DNA of 64,000 bases from Janibacter sp. Soil728 (GTDB lineage Bacteria > Actinomycetota > Actinomycetes > Actinomycetales > Dermatophilaceae), in NCBI RefSeq assembly GCF_001428305.1, contig NZ_LMRZ01000001.1:682289-746288 (forward strand). Direction: 5' to 3'. The first letter of the stretch is position 1; the number at the start of each line of letters is the position of its first letter. Below, in pieces: positions 28,167 through 36,951 of this stretch. The position numbers and the translations under genes were made by a program. The notes beneath the pieces were generated by a model. It saw nothing but the letters and a program-made list of their open reading frames with translations, did no database searches and was not told the DNA's origin.

Positions 28167-29258
28167 ATGGTGGAGATCACCGGAACGGCACAGCGAGAAG
28201 CGTGGCGTGAGGGAGTTCTCCCGCCGGTCGAAGAGGTCCGTCCCGGGCTGTGGTCGATCCCGGTGCCCATACCCGACAGCCCCCTGCGGTATGTCCTCAT
28301 CCACCTGCTCGCGCACGAGCACGGTCTGCTCGTCCTCGACGCGGGCTGGGACCACGAGGACGCGTGGACGGCACTCACGCAGGGCATCATCGGGACGGGC
28401 CACGCCCTGACCGATGTCAGCGGCATCGTCGTCACCCACATGCATCCCGACCACTTCGGGCTCGCGCCACGGCTGCGTGAGGAGTCCGACGCATGGATCG
28501 GTATGCACCCAGCGGACGCCGCCCTCGTCCTGGAGCAGAACCCGGAGCAGGTGGCTGCTGCTCGCGCTGACGCCGTCGCCCAGCTGGTGGCTGCCGGGGC
28601 GCCGGATGCGCTCCTGGTCGGCGCCGGCACGATTGCGATGGAACGCCTGCCGCTCGACCACGGCGTCGATCGCGAGCTCCTCGACGGCGACACCCTTCGC
28701 ATCGTCGGGTCCGAGCTCACGGTCGTCCACACGCCCGGGCACACGCCCGGTCACATCTGCCTCTTCGATGATCGGCGGCGGTTGTTCTTCTCCGGCGATC
28801 ACGTACTGCCCCGGATCAGCCCGCACATCGCGGTCATCCCGGGCCAGCAGATCGACCCGCTCGGCGAGTACCTCGCCTCGCTGCGCAAGGTCGCCGCCTT
28901 CGACCCCGACGAGGTGCTCCCGGCCCACGAGTACCGCTTCCGGGGACTCGGCAGCCGGGCCCGCGAGCTCGTCGGTCACCACGAGGAGCGCCTCGACGAG
29001 CTGCTGGCCGCCATCCGATCGCTGCCCGCCCCGACGGCCAACGAGGTGTGCGACCAGCTGACCTGGTCCCGGCCCATCCTGACGATGGCCCCTCACCTGC
29101 GACGAATGGCGCTGCGCGAGACCATTGCCCACCTCGTCGTCCTCGAGCGGCGGGACCTCGTGCGTGCCCGGCCGGGGGTACCCGAGCGGTGGTTCCCCAC
29201 GAGTGCCGGCGAGTCCACCCCTGAGCCCATCCACCTCGAAGCAGGAGCCCCACGATGA
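28167..29258 (+). CDS. Metallo-beta-lactamase-fold hydrolase
   Basis: 363 residues from ATG 28167 with GAGGAGG 3 bases upstream; the longer frame from 27969 crosses the promoter and is rejected. The zinc motif THMHPDHFG (about residue 91), the later metal ligands in HTPGHTPGH and SGDHVLP, and PAHEYRFRG are present, so both metal sites look intact. The C-terminal part (about 260-340) looks like the winged-helix-like extension of LACTB2-type proteins. The substrate is unknown: a thioester, lactone or cyclic intermediate of the regulon's pathway. It overlaps the crotonase gene by 4 bases. Confidence 0.85.
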   Translation: MVEITGTAQREAWREGVLPPVEEVRPGLWSIPVPIPDSPLRYVLIHLLAHEHGLLVLDAGWDHEDAWTALTQGIIGTGHALTDVSGIVVTHMHPDHFGLAPRLREESDAWIGMHPADAALVLEQNPEQVAAARADAVAQLVAAGAPDALLVGAGTIAMERLPLDHGVDRELLDGDTLRIVGSELTVVHTPGHTPGHICLFDDRRRLFFSGDHVLPRISPHIAVIPGQQIDPLGEYLASLRKVAAFDPDEVLPAHEYRFRGLGSRARELVGHHEERLDELLAAIRSLPAPTANEVCDQLTWSRPILTMAPHLRRMALRETIAHLVVLERRDLVRARPGVPERWFPTSAGESTPEPIHLEAGAPR

Positions 29259-30169
29259 CCACTGCAGAGACCCCTGAGCACGCCGTCGACCTCACCATCG
29301 AGGACGGCATCGCCACGGTGACGCTCGATCGACCCGATCGCCTCAACGCCTACAACCCGACGATGCGCACCCAGCTCATCGAGGCCTTCGACCGTACCGA
29401 TGCCGACGACAGCGTGCGGGTCGTCGTGGTCACCGGCCGCGGGCGGGCCTTCTGCGCCGGCGCGGACCTCTCCCAGGGAGCCTCCACGTTCAACAGCGAC
29501 ACGGCCGACGAGCGGGGACCGCGGTGGCAGCACGGAGTCATCGAGGGCGTCCCCCGTGATGGCGGCGGCACGGTCAGCCTGCGCATCGCCCGCAGCCTCA
29601 AGCCGGTCATCGCAGCGGTCAACGGCCCTGCCGTCGGCATCGGTGCCACGCTCCAGCTGCCGATGGACATCCGCATCGCCGCCGCATCGGCTCGCTTCGG
29701 CTTCGTCTTCGCTCGTCGTGGGTTGGTCCCGGAGGCCGCTTCGAGCTGGTTCCTCCCGCGGGTCGTCGGCATATCGACCGCCATGGAGTGGGTCGCGACC
29801 GGGCGGTTGATCGACGCGCAGGAGGCCCTGGCGGGCGGGCTCGTCTCCCGGGTCGTCCCGGACGAGGACCTGCTGCCGACGGCGTACGCGATCGCCCGCG
29901 AGATCGCCGACAACACCTCGCCCGTCGCGGTCGCTGCGTCGCGCCAGATGCTCTGGCAGATGCTGGGCGAGAGCAGCCCCTGGGAGGCGCACCGCGTCGA
30001 CTCGCAGGCCATCCACCACCTCGGCGCCGGTGCCGACGTGGCAGAGGGCGTGCGCGCCTTCCTCGACAAGCGCAGCCCGAGCTTCCCCATGACGGTGTCC
30101 CGCGACTACCCCGACTTCGTCCCGGCCTGGCCGGCGACCCCGAAGGACGTCGTCGAGCAGGCGCCCTGA
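29255..30169 (+). CDS. Crotonase-family enoyl-CoA hydratase/isomerase
   Basis: 304 residues from ATG 29255, a little longer than usual. GRGRAFCAGADLSQG and GPAVGIGATLQLPMDIRIAA form the oxyanion hole. The first catalytic Glu position is replaced (GATL instead of GCE); the second Glu is retained in RRGLVPEAASSWFLPRVVG. Only one acid is therefore available, as in several isomerases and C-C hydrolases. It is followed by a strong terminator. The link to the metallo-hydrolase suggests they act on consecutive intermediates. Confidence 0.85.
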   Translation: MTTAETPEHAVDLTIEDGIATVTLDRPDRLNAYNPTMRTQLIEAFDRTDADDSVRVVVVTGRGRAFCAGADLSQGASTFNSDTADERGPRWQHGVIEGVPRDGGGTVSLRIARSLKPVIAAVNGPAVGIGATLQLPMDIRIAAASARFGFVFARRGLVPEAASSWFLPRVVGISTAMEWVATGRLIDAQEALAGGLVSRVVPDEDLLPTAYAIAREIADNTSPVAVAASRQMLWQMLGESSPWEAHRVDSQAIHHLGAGADVAEGVRAFLDKRSPSFPMTVSRDYPDFVPAWPATPKDVVEQAP

Positions 30170-30186
30170 GCCAGCGCCACGGGTGA

Positions 30187-30224
30187 GCGAAGGGGGGAGC
30201 AGTTCACGAGGCTCCCCCCTTCGC
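30187..30224 (+). terminator. Terminator hairpin after operon E
   Basis: A perfect 14-bp stem (GCGAAGGGGGGAGC at 30187-30200, complement at 30211-30224) with a 10-base loop, 17 bases after the crotonase stop and just upstream of promoter copy C, insulating the two operons. Confidence 0.8.
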
Positions 30225-30252
30225 CATGTGGGCACGTCCACGACCTCACTGC

Positions 30253-30319
30253 ATAGGCCATGGCTATACATCACTTCGCACTCATGTCTTTGCCCCCGTC
30301 ACCCTGCCGGTGATCCGAT
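30253..30319 (+). promoter_or_regulatory. Composite LysR-type promoter, copy C (operon 30399-38529)
   Basis: ATAG 30253-30256, CTAT 30264-30267, TTCG 30275-30278, GTCTTTG 30286-30292, each separated by 7 bases, then -10 TCCGAT 30314-30319. The gap holds nothing else conserved with the other copies. The predicted leader to the lipoprotein ATG at 30399 is about 73 bases. It links the transporter operon to the same control as operons A, B and E. Confidence 0.78.
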
Positions 30320-30398
30320 GGGACCACACCAAAGCGATGTCACACCGTGGGATCCACCGCGGTCGAACCGCTCCCAGTCGAGATCAACGAGGATCAAG

Positions 30399-31394
30399 AT
30401 GAACGCCTTTCGCCCACGTACTTCCCTTGCCGCGGTGCTTGCCGTCAGCGCCCTGACGCTCTCCGGGTGCGGCGGTAGCGACGCCCCCAGCAAGAACGCG
30501 GACGGTACCCAGCCCCTGCGCGTGACGATGGTCCCCGGCGTCTCGAGCCTGCCGATCAAGGTCGCGATGGAGAAGGGCTACTTCAAGGACGAGGGCCTGG
30601 AGATCGATCTCACCGAGGGCCTCGAGGTCTCGGCCTGGCAGTCCGCCGCCGGCAAGCAGTTCGACATCGTCTTCACCAACAGCGCGGTCTACGCGCCCTC
30701 GCTCGCCAAGGGCCTGGACAACACCCTGATCAACAACACGACGAACGCGTCCGATGACTACGTGAGCATCACGCTGGCCACCAAGGACAAGATCAAGAGC
30801 CTCAAGGACCTCAAGGGCAAGAGGATCGGAGCGCCGACGCTCACCGGTCTCACCGCGGAGTCGCTCAAGTACCTCATGGCCGAGGCCGGTGTGAAGCCGA
30901 CCGAGTACGAGATCGTCCAGATGCCCTACAGCAGCCACCCGGACAACCTGAAGTCCGGCAACATCGACGCCGCGCTCACGGCCAACCCGTACTACGGATC
31001 CCTCGAGCGAGCCGGGATGAACCTGTGGGGCAAGGACCTCGCGGTGGAGGCCCACAAGGAGGTCAGCGCCGGCAAGGTCACGACGGCCTCTTCGTCGATG
31101 TACGCCGCGAACACGAAGTGGGTCCAGGACAACCCCGACCTCGTCAATGCCTGGCTCGACGGCCTGCAGAAGGGCGTCGACGACGTGAACAAGGACGAGG
31201 CCGGCGCGCGCGCTGTCCTGCAGAAGTGGCTGAAGATGCCCGACCAGCTGGCCAAGGACGCGATCATCCCCGAGTACACGCTCGAGAACACGCCCGCGCA
31301 GCACGAGGCCACCTGGAATGTCCTCAAGGCCAACGGGACGATCAAGGGCGACTACCCGGAGGACAAGATCAAGGTCTACGAGCCGAAGGACTGA
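30399..31394 (+). CDS. ABC transporter substrate-binding lipoprotein (NMT1/SsuA-like)
   Basis: 331 residues from ATG 30399 with ACGAGG upstream. Signal peptide with lipobox LTLSGC, lipidated Cys24, so a membrane-anchored extracytoplasmic receptor. The mature part begins PLRVTMVPGVSSLPIKVAMEKGYFKDEGLEIDL, the NMT1/THI5 and sulfonate/nitrate-type fold, with LKDLKGKRIGAPTLTG. This family binds sulfonates, taurine, thiamine precursors, aromatic and other carboxylates. Co-control with acyl-CoA genes suggests the ligand is the acid that the regulon degrades. Confidence 0.9.
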   Translation: MNAFRPRTSLAAVLAVSALTLSGCGGSDAPSKNADGTQPLRVTMVPGVSSLPIKVAMEKGYFKDEGLEIDLTEGLEVSAWQSAAGKQFDIVFTNSAVYAPSLAKGLDNTLINNTTNASDDYVSITLATKDKIKSLKDLKGKRIGAPTLTGLTAESLKYLMAEAGVKPTEYEIVQMPYSSHPDNLKSGNIDAALTANPYYGSLERAGMNLWGKDLAVEAHKEVSAGKVTTASSSMYAANTKWVQDNPDLVNAWLDGLQKGVDDVNKDEAGARAVLQKWLKMPDQLAKDAIIPEYTLENTPAQHEATWNVLKANGTIKGDYPEDKIKVYEPKD

Positions 31395-31395
31395 C

Positions 31396-31438
31396 GCCGG
31401 TAGCGGGGGCGACGCCTCCCGGCGGCGCCCCTGCCGGC
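31396..31438 (+). promoter_or_regulatory. Intercistronic hairpin after the binding-protein gene
   Basis: GCCGG and GGGGCG segments (31396-31411) pair with CGCCCC and GCCGGC (31426-31438), interrupted by a small bulge. It lies in the 90-base gap between the receptor and ATPase genes. Such hairpins often protect receptor mRNA or partly terminate, so that receptor is made in excess; this role is inferred. Confidence 0.45.
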
Positions 31439-31484
31439 CGCCATCTCGCACCATCTGCCGAACCCTGCAGCGAAAGGCACCACC

Positions 31485-32276
31485 ATGACCGAACCGATGT
31501 ATGAACTCGACTCAGTGTCCGTCGACCTGTCGAACACCGCAGGTACGCGACGCATCCTCGAAGACGTCACGATGCGGGTGAACCCCGCAGAGGTGGTGGG
31601 CATCGTCGGCCGCTCCGGGACGGGCAAGACCACGCTGATGCGGGCACTCGGCGGGCTGACCCCCATCACCGAGGGGACGTTGACGCTGCAGGGCAACCAG
31701 GTGAACGGGCCGCCCGACGGCGTCGTGACGATCTTCCAGGACTACGGCAACGCGCTCCTCCCGTGGCGCACCGTCGCGAAGAATGTCGCGCTGCCGCTCG
31801 AGGGCCGGATGGCCAAGAGCGAGATCGCCGGACGAGTCGAGAGCGCCATCGACGCCGTTCAGCTGCGGGGCCGGGAGGGCGACTACCTGTCCAGCCTCTC
31901 CGGTGGCATGCAGCAGCGCGTCCAGATCGCTCGTGCCCTGGCTCTGGACCCGCGCGTGCTCCTCATGGACGAGCCCTTCGGTGCGCTCGACGCGTTGACC
32001 AAGGCCTCGCTGCAGGATGTCCTCCTGCAGCTCCACGAGACCAATGCGGCGACGATCATCTTCATCACGCACGACCTGGAAGAGGCGATCTATCTCTCCG
32101 ACCGGACGTACGTCATCGCCGGCAATGTCTCCAAGGGTGAGCCCGGCCACCTGTCGATGGATGTCGACGTCGATCTCGAGCGGCCGCGCAACCAGATCAC
32201 GACTCGTGAGCACCCGCGTTTCCTCGAGCTGCGTCACCGGTTGAGCGGCGCCATCGAACTGGTCAAGGGGGCCTGA
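31485..32276 (+). CDS. ABC transporter ATPase (SsuB/TauB-like)
   Basis: 263 residues from ATG 31485 with GAAAGG upstream. Walker [11 protein letters not shown] (about residue 43), Q-loop [13 protein letters not shown], signature [15 protein letters not shown], Walker [12 protein letters not shown], switch His in [13 protein letters not shown]. The PWRT sequence after the Q-loop is typical of nitrate/sulfonate/taurine-type importers. It energises uptake through the two permeases immediately downstream. Confidence 0.93.
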   Translation: MTEPMYELDSVSVDLSNTAGTRRILEDVTMRVNPAEVVGIVGRSGTGKTTLMRALGGLTPITEGTLTLQGNQVNGPPDGVVTIFQDYGNALLPWRTVAKNVALPLEGRMAKSEIAGRVESAIDAVQLRGREGDYLSSLSGGMQQRVQIARALALDPRVLLMDEPFGALDALTKASLQDVLLQLHETNAATIIFITHDLEEAIYLSDRTYVIAGNVSKGEPGHLSMDVDVDLERPRNQITTREHPRFLELRHRLSGAIELVKGA

Positions 32277-32279
32277 GTC

Positions 32280-33041
32280 ATGGCGCTGCTTCGCCGTACC
32301 AACCCGCTGGGGATCGGGGTGATCCTCCTCGTCGTCGCCCTGTGGCAGCTGCTCGCGGTCGTCGGTCCCTTCGCGGACTTCTCGTCATTGCCGTCGCCGA
32401 CCGAGGTGGTCACCGGGTTCCGCGAGCTCGTCGAGACCGACTCCCTCGTCCAGCCGGTGCTCCACACCATCGGTGTCGCCCTCACCGCCACGGCGATCGG
32501 GGTCGTCTCGGGTGGCGTCTTCGGGCTGCTCCTCGGGCTGTGGACCGGCTTCCGGTTCTTCACCGGGTCCAGCTTTGACGTCCTGCGCACGATCCCGGTC
32601 GTCTCGATCATGCCGGTGCTGCTCCTGGTCCTCGGGGCCGAGATGCGCACCGAGGTCATCGTCGGCGCGATCGCGTCGACCTGGCCGATGCTGGTCAACA
32701 CCACCGACGGCGTCCGGGCCGTCCACCCCCGACTGGGTGAGGTGGGACGGATGTTCCGCTTCAGCCGGATGAAGTCGGTGCTGCGTCTGACCCTGCCGGC
32801 CATCGTCCCGAGTCTGCTCGTCGGAGTACGTCTGGCCGCGGTCACTGCGCTCATCGCGACGATCATCGCCGAGATGATCATCGTCCCGAGCGGGATCGGG
32901 TGGTCGCTCATCACGGCGCAGAACTCACTGCAGATTGGTCAGGAATGGGCTCTCGTGGTCGTGTGCGGTTGGTTGGGTTGGATCTTCAACATCGGTCTGA
33001 CCACTGTGGTCAACCGCCTGCAGCCGGGACAGGCCCGATGA
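32280..33041 (+). CDS. ABC transporter permease
   Basis: 253 residues, about six membrane segments, BPD_transp_1 family. The coupling EAA-like loop reads VGRMFRFSRMKSVLRLTLPAIVPSLLVGVRLA. It starts 3 bases after the ATPase stop and overlaps the second permease by 4 bases. Having two distinct permease genes points to a heterodimeric channel, less common in the SsuC/TauC group, which usually has one. Confidence 0.9.
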   Translation: MALLRRTNPLGIGVILLVVALWQLLAVVGPFADFSSLPSPTEVVTGFRELVETDSLVQPVLHTIGVALTATAIGVVSGGVFGLLLGLWTGFRFFTGSSFDVLRTIPVVSIMPVLLLVLGAEMRTEVIVGAIASTWPMLVNTTDGVRAVHPRLGEVGRMFRFSRMKSVLRLTLPAIVPSLLVGVRLAAVTALIATIIAEMIIVPSGIGWSLITAQNSLQIGQEWALVVVCGWLGWIFNIGLTTVVNRLQPGQAR

Positions 33042-33865
33042 GCGCCGCGATCGCCGAGGCGGCCGTGGGCAAGCGGACCGGCCGGCAGGCAGGGCCCAAG
33101 CGCACTCGTCGGATCGGGTCCTCGCGTCCGCTCGGGTTCGTCCTCGGGCTGAGCCCTCTCGTCCTCGGACTCATCCTCTGGGAGGTCTTCGGGGACCCGA
33201 CCTCCTTCACCTTCCCTCCTCCCAGCCAGTGGTGGACGGCCGCCCAGGGCATGCACCAGGAGGGCCTGCTCGTCGTCGCCGTCTGGCGCACGATGCTCAC
33301 CTTCCTCCTGGGGCTGGCGATCAGTGTCTTCGTGGGCGTCGTCCTCGGCTGGGCCATCGGTGCGTCTCGCCGGGTCGAGCTCGCTCTCAGCCCGCTCCTC
33401 GACTTCTTCCGGTCGATGCCCTCGCCGGCCCTCGTCCCGATCGCCACGGTGATCTTCGGCGTCAGCATCGGGATGAGCGCGATCGTCATGCTCATCGCGA
33501 TCGTCTGGCCCGTGCTGCTGGCGACCGTGACCGCACGCCAGACGATCCCGCCCGTGAGACTCGAGATGGGTCGGGTGCTCGGTCTGTCCACGATCGACCA
33601 GCTGCGCAAGGTCGTCTTCCCATCGCTCCTCCCGGCGATCATGACCGGGACCCGCGTGGCGGTGTCCCAGGGCTTCGTCATCGCCCTCCTCATCGACATC
33701 ATCGGCTCGGGTGCCGGTGTCGGACGACTGCTCGTCGTGCGACAGCAGACCTTCGACGCGGCGTCCGTCTGGGCACTTCTGGTGGTCATCGGGCTCTTCG
33801 GCCTCGTGGCCAACGGCGTCGTCGCCATCCTCGACCACCGCGTGCAGAAAGGCTGGCGCTCATGA
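33038..33865 (+). CDS. ABC transporter permease, second subunit
   Basis: 275 residues from ATG 33038, overlapping the first permease. An N-terminal basic stretch (KRTGRQAGPKRTRRIGSSR) precedes about six membrane segments. The coupling loop is MGRVLGLSTIDQLRKVVFPSLLPAIMTGTRVA. Partner of the 32280 permease. It overlaps the crotonase gene by 4 bases, coupling transport and catabolism in one transcript. Confidence 0.9.
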   Translation: MSAAIAEAAVGKRTGRQAGPKRTRRIGSSRPLGFVLGLSPLVLGLILWEVFGDPTSFTFPPPSQWWTAAQGMHQEGLLVVAVWRTMLTFLLGLAISVFVGVVLGWAIGASRRVELALSPLLDFFRSMPSPALVPIATVIFGVSIGMSAIVMLIAIVWPVLLATVTARQTIPPVRLEMGRVLGLSTIDQLRKVVFPSLLPAIMTGTRVAVSQGFVIALLIDIIGSGAGVGRLLVVRQQTFDAASVWALLVVIGLFGLVANGVVAILDHRVQKGWRS

Positions 33866-34665
33866 CCTCCGAAGCAGTGCTCATCGACCGGGACGGGTTC
33901 ACCGAGACCTGGACCGTCAACCGTCCGGAGCAGCGCAACCCGGTCTCCGACAGCGACGTCGTCGACGCCCTCGTGGCGCACGTCGACCGGGTCAACCGGG
34001 ACCACGACGTGCGCGCGATCGTGCTGACAGGTGCCGGTTCCGCGTTCTCCGCCGGTGGCAATGTCAAGGACATGGCGAAGGGGGTGCCCCCCTTCGGCGG
34101 GCCACCCCACCTCTCCCGCGAGGGCTATCGCCATGGGATCCAGCGCATCCCGCGGGCCTTCGCTGCGCTGGACGTGCCTGTCGTCGCCGCGGTCAACGGC
34201 CCGGCGATCGGCGCCGGGTGCGACCTCGCGCTGATGTGCGACCTGCGGATCGCATCGAGTGATGCCTTCTTCGCGGAGAGCTTCGTCAAGCTCGGGATCA
34301 TCCCGGGCGATGGTGGTGCCTGGCTCCTGCCGCGGGCCGTGGGCGCGGCCCGGGCCGCGGAGATGGCCCTCACCGGTGACCGGGTCGATGCGGCGACGGC
34401 GCTCGAGTGGGGTCTGGTGAGCCGGGTCGTCGCACCCGAGGAGCTGTTGCCCACGGCCCGTGCCCTGGCCGCACGGATCGCCGTGAATCCTCCGCACGCG
34501 GTGCGAGGCGCCAAGCGGTTGCTCCGGGAGGCGCAGCACCAGGGCCTCGACAGCAACCTCGAGCTCGCGGCTGCGATGCAGCCGCTGATGCACGCCACCC
34601 GGGACCATGCCGAGGCAGTGTCAGCGATGCTTGAGCGGCGCGCCCCCGAGTTCACCGGGACATGA
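33862..34665 (+). CDS. Crotonase-family enoyl-CoA hydratase/isomerase (PaaG-like)
   Basis: 267 residues from ATG 33862. GAGSAFSAGGNVKDM and GPAIGAGCDLALMCDLRIAS form the oxyanion hole. Both catalytic Glu positions hold Asp (GCDLAL and [17 protein letters not shown]). The [11 protein letters not shown] block is typical of PaaG-type isomerases and related crotonases. It probably shifts a double bond or acts on a cyclic CoA ester. It follows the transporter genes without a gap. Confidence 0.83.
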   Translation: MTSEAVLIDRDGFTETWTVNRPEQRNPVSDSDVVDALVAHVDRVNRDHDVRAIVLTGAGSAFSAGGNVKDMAKGVPPFGGPPHLSREGYRHGIQRIPRAFAALDVPVVAAVNGPAIGAGCDLALMCDLRIASSDAFFAESFVKLGIIPGDGGAWLLPRAVGAARAAEMALTGDRVDAATALEWGLVSRVVAPEELLPTARALAARIAVNPPHAVRGAKRLLREAQHQGLDSNLELAAAMQPLMHATRDHAEAVSAMLERRAPEFTGT

Positions 34666-34702
34666 TGGCGACGGCAGCACGACCGTCCAAGAGAGGCATG
34701 AC

Positions 34703-35845
34703 ATGACAGCTTCGCTCACTCCTGCGGTGAACTCCGAGGACGAGACCCTCCGCTCCCTTCGGCGTGAGGTGCGCGAGTTCCTCGCGGACGAGGTGGCCCG
34801 CGGCGACATCACGCCCGGGGTCGACACCTGGTTGACCCAGTGGGACACCGCCTTCACCCGTCGGCTGGCTGAGCGCGGTTGGCTCGGCATGACGATCCCC
34901 ACGGAGTACGGCGGCCGTGGGCGCAGCTTCATGGAGCGCTTCGTCGTCACCGAGGAGCTGCTCGCCGCTGGCGCGCCCGTCGCCGCCCAGTGGGTGGCCG
35001 ACCGACAGATCGCGCCGACCTTGTTGCGCTTCGGGACCCCGGTGCAAAGAGAGCGATACCTGCCCGGCATCGCCGCCGGTGAGCTGTGCTTCGCCATCGG
35101 GATGTCCGAGCCCGACTCCGGTTCAGACCTCGCCTCCGTGCGGACGAAGGGGGAGCGGGTCGACGGCGGCTGGAAGGTCACCGGGACGAAGGTGTGGACG
35201 AGTGGCGCGCACGAGGCCGATGCCTTCTTCGCGTTGGTGCGCACCTCCCCGGTCGACCCGCAGGACCGGCATGCAGGACTGAGCCAGCTCATCGTCGAGC
35301 TGCGACAGCCCGGGGTCGAGATCCGCCCGATCATCTCCATGGGGGGCCAGCACCACTTCAACGAGGTGCACCTCGACGGGGTCTTCGTGCCCGACGAGCT
35401 CGTCCTGGGCGAGATCGGCGCCGGATGGCGGCAGGTGACGAGTGAGCTCGGTTTCGAGCGGTCGGGTCCGGAGCGCTTCATGTCGACCATCCGACTGCAG
35501 GCCGAGGTCGTGCGTGCGGCGGCTCATGACTCGGTGGCCGACCCCGAGATCGGGGCGACCCTCGCTCGGATCTGGGGACTGCACCAGATGTCCATGGCGG
35601 TGTCCGGGGCGCTGCAGCGCAGCGAGGACGCCGATGTTGCTGCTGCACTGGTCAAGATCATCGGGACCGACCTCGAGGGCAGCATTGCCGAGACGGCCAA
35701 CCTGACGCTGGGTGCCGGGGGCTCTGACGATCGGCTGGCCCGTCTGATGACGACGTCGCTCCTGCAACGTCCGGGGTTCACACTGCGCGGCGGGACGACG
35801 GAGATCCTCCGTGGTGTCGTCGCCCGAGGATTGGGGATGCGATGA
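34703..35845 (+). CDS. Acyl-CoA dehydrogenase, large (catalytic) subunit of a paired ACAD
   Basis: 380 residues from ATG 34703. Signatures: IGMSEPDSGSDLASVRT, TGTKVWTSGAHEAD and the C-terminal FTLRGGTTEILRGVVARGLGMR, whose Glu is a candidate for the catalytic position. It resembles the FadE28/FadE29- and PimC-like branch that works together with a second, smaller ACAD-like chain. Its stop overlaps the smaller partner at 35842 by 4 bases. Such alpha2beta2 enzymes act on bulky or cyclic acyl-CoAs in steroid and alicyclic degradation. Confidence 0.85.
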   Translation: MTASLTPAVNSEDETLRSLRREVREFLADEVARGDITPGVDTWLTQWDTAFTRRLAERGWLGMTIPTEYGGRGRSFMERFVVTEELLAAGAPVAAQWVADRQIAPTLLRFGTPVQRERYLPGIAAGELCFAIGMSEPDSGSDLASVRTKGERVDGGWKVTGTKVWTSGAHEADAFFALVRTSPVDPQDRHAGLSQLIVELRQPGVEIRPIISMGGQHHFNEVHLDGVFVPDELVLGEIGAGWRQVTSELGFERSGPERFMSTIRLQAEVVRAAAHDSVADPEIGATLARIWGLHQMSMAVSGALQRSEDADVAAALVKIIGTDLEGSIAETANLTLGAGGSDDRLARLMTTSLLQRPGFTLRGGTTEILRGVVARGLGMR

Positions 35846-36909
35846 GCACGACGACGAGGACCACCGATCCGAGCGCCCCTGATCCTGAGATCGCCGCCGT
35901 GATCCACCAGATCATCTCCGAGCACGCCGCGTCCGGTCACCCGCAGGAGGGTCGCCTCGATCGCGAGCTCTGGGGCACGTTGGCGGCAGCCGGCCTCACC
36001 CGCATCACCGGTTCAGAGGACCGAGGCGGGAGCGGGGCGGGGTGGCCCGAGGCGGCCGCCCTGATCCAGGAGTGCGCTCGACATGGTGCCCTCGTGCCCG
36101 TCGTCGAGAACGACCTGCTGGCGGGATGGCTCCTCGACCAGATCTCGGCGCCGGATGACGACGCGACCCGAACTGTCGCGATCGTGGATGCTGCGGGCGC
36201 AGCCGATGACGTCGCCTGGGCGGGGGGTACCGACCGCGTGGTGCTCCTCTGGCAGCACGATGGGACCTGGCAGCTCGCGGATGTCGCGACGCACGACCTC
36301 ACGGTCACGGCGGCGGCAGAGCTGAGCGACGCACCCTGCGGACACGTGCGCGTCGACCTCGCCACGCTCGCCGGGCAGCCGGTCCCGGGTCACCTCCTCG
36401 AGGAGCTGTGCCTGCGCTGGACCTGGGCCCGCAGCCTGCAGGTCAGCGCGGCTCTCGAGGCCGCGCTCGACTCCGCCGTGCGACACACGACCGAGCGGGT
36501 CCAGTTCGGCCGTCCCCTTGCCCGGTTCCAGGCAGTGCAGCACCTCGTCGCCGACATGGCCGTCGAGGCAGGACTGGCCCGCGTGGCTGCCACGGCGGCC
36601 CTCGTGGAGGTGGTGCGCTCGGGCTTCACCGCCGACGCGAGTCGCTTCGCCATCGCTGCGGCTGCCTCGTGCGTCGGTCACGCCTCGAGCACGGTCGTGC
36701 GTCAGGCACACCAGGTCCACGGTGCGATGGGCACCACCCGCGAGCACGACCTGCACCTCGTGACCAGGCCGGTCCTCCGGTGGCGCAACGACCCCTTCCC
36801 CGTCCGGCACTGGGACCGGGTTCTCGCGGAGCTGGCGGTGGCCCAAGGGCCCGACGGGCTGTGGCCCCTGGTGACTGACGGGCTGGCACCCCGGCTGCCC
36901 ATCACCTGA
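35842..36909 (+). CDS. Acyl-CoA dehydrogenase-like small subunit of a paired ACAD
   Basis: 355 residues. The C-terminal ACAD helical domain is clear (ERVQFGRPLARFQAVQHLVADMAVEAGLAR and QVHGAMGTTREHDLHLVTRPVLRW), but the N-terminal flavin loop (xxTEPxxGSD) is absent and no Glu occurs at the GGTSE-like C-terminal position. This is the pattern of the non-catalytic partner of heteromeric ACADs. It probably completes the FAD site of the 34703 protein. Confidence 0.82.
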   Translation: MSTTTRTTDPSAPDPEIAAVIHQIISEHAASGHPQEGRLDRELWGTLAAAGLTRITGSEDRGGSGAGWPEAAALIQECARHGALVPVVENDLLAGWLLDQISAPDDDATRTVAIVDAAGAADDVAWAGGTDRVVLLWQHDGTWQLADVATHDLTVTAAAELSDAPCGHVRVDLATLAGQPVPGHLLEELCLRWTWARSLQVSAALEAALDSAVRHTTERVQFGRPLARFQAVQHLVADMAVEAGLARVAATAALVEVVRSGFTADASRFAIAAAASCVGHASSTVVRQAHQVHGAMGTTREHDLHLVTRPVLRWRNDPFPVRHWDRVLAELAVAQGPDGLWPLVTDGLAPRLPIT

Positions 36910-36951
36910 GCTCGGCCCCTCATGCCCAGTACCAGTCGAAGGAGACTGTCG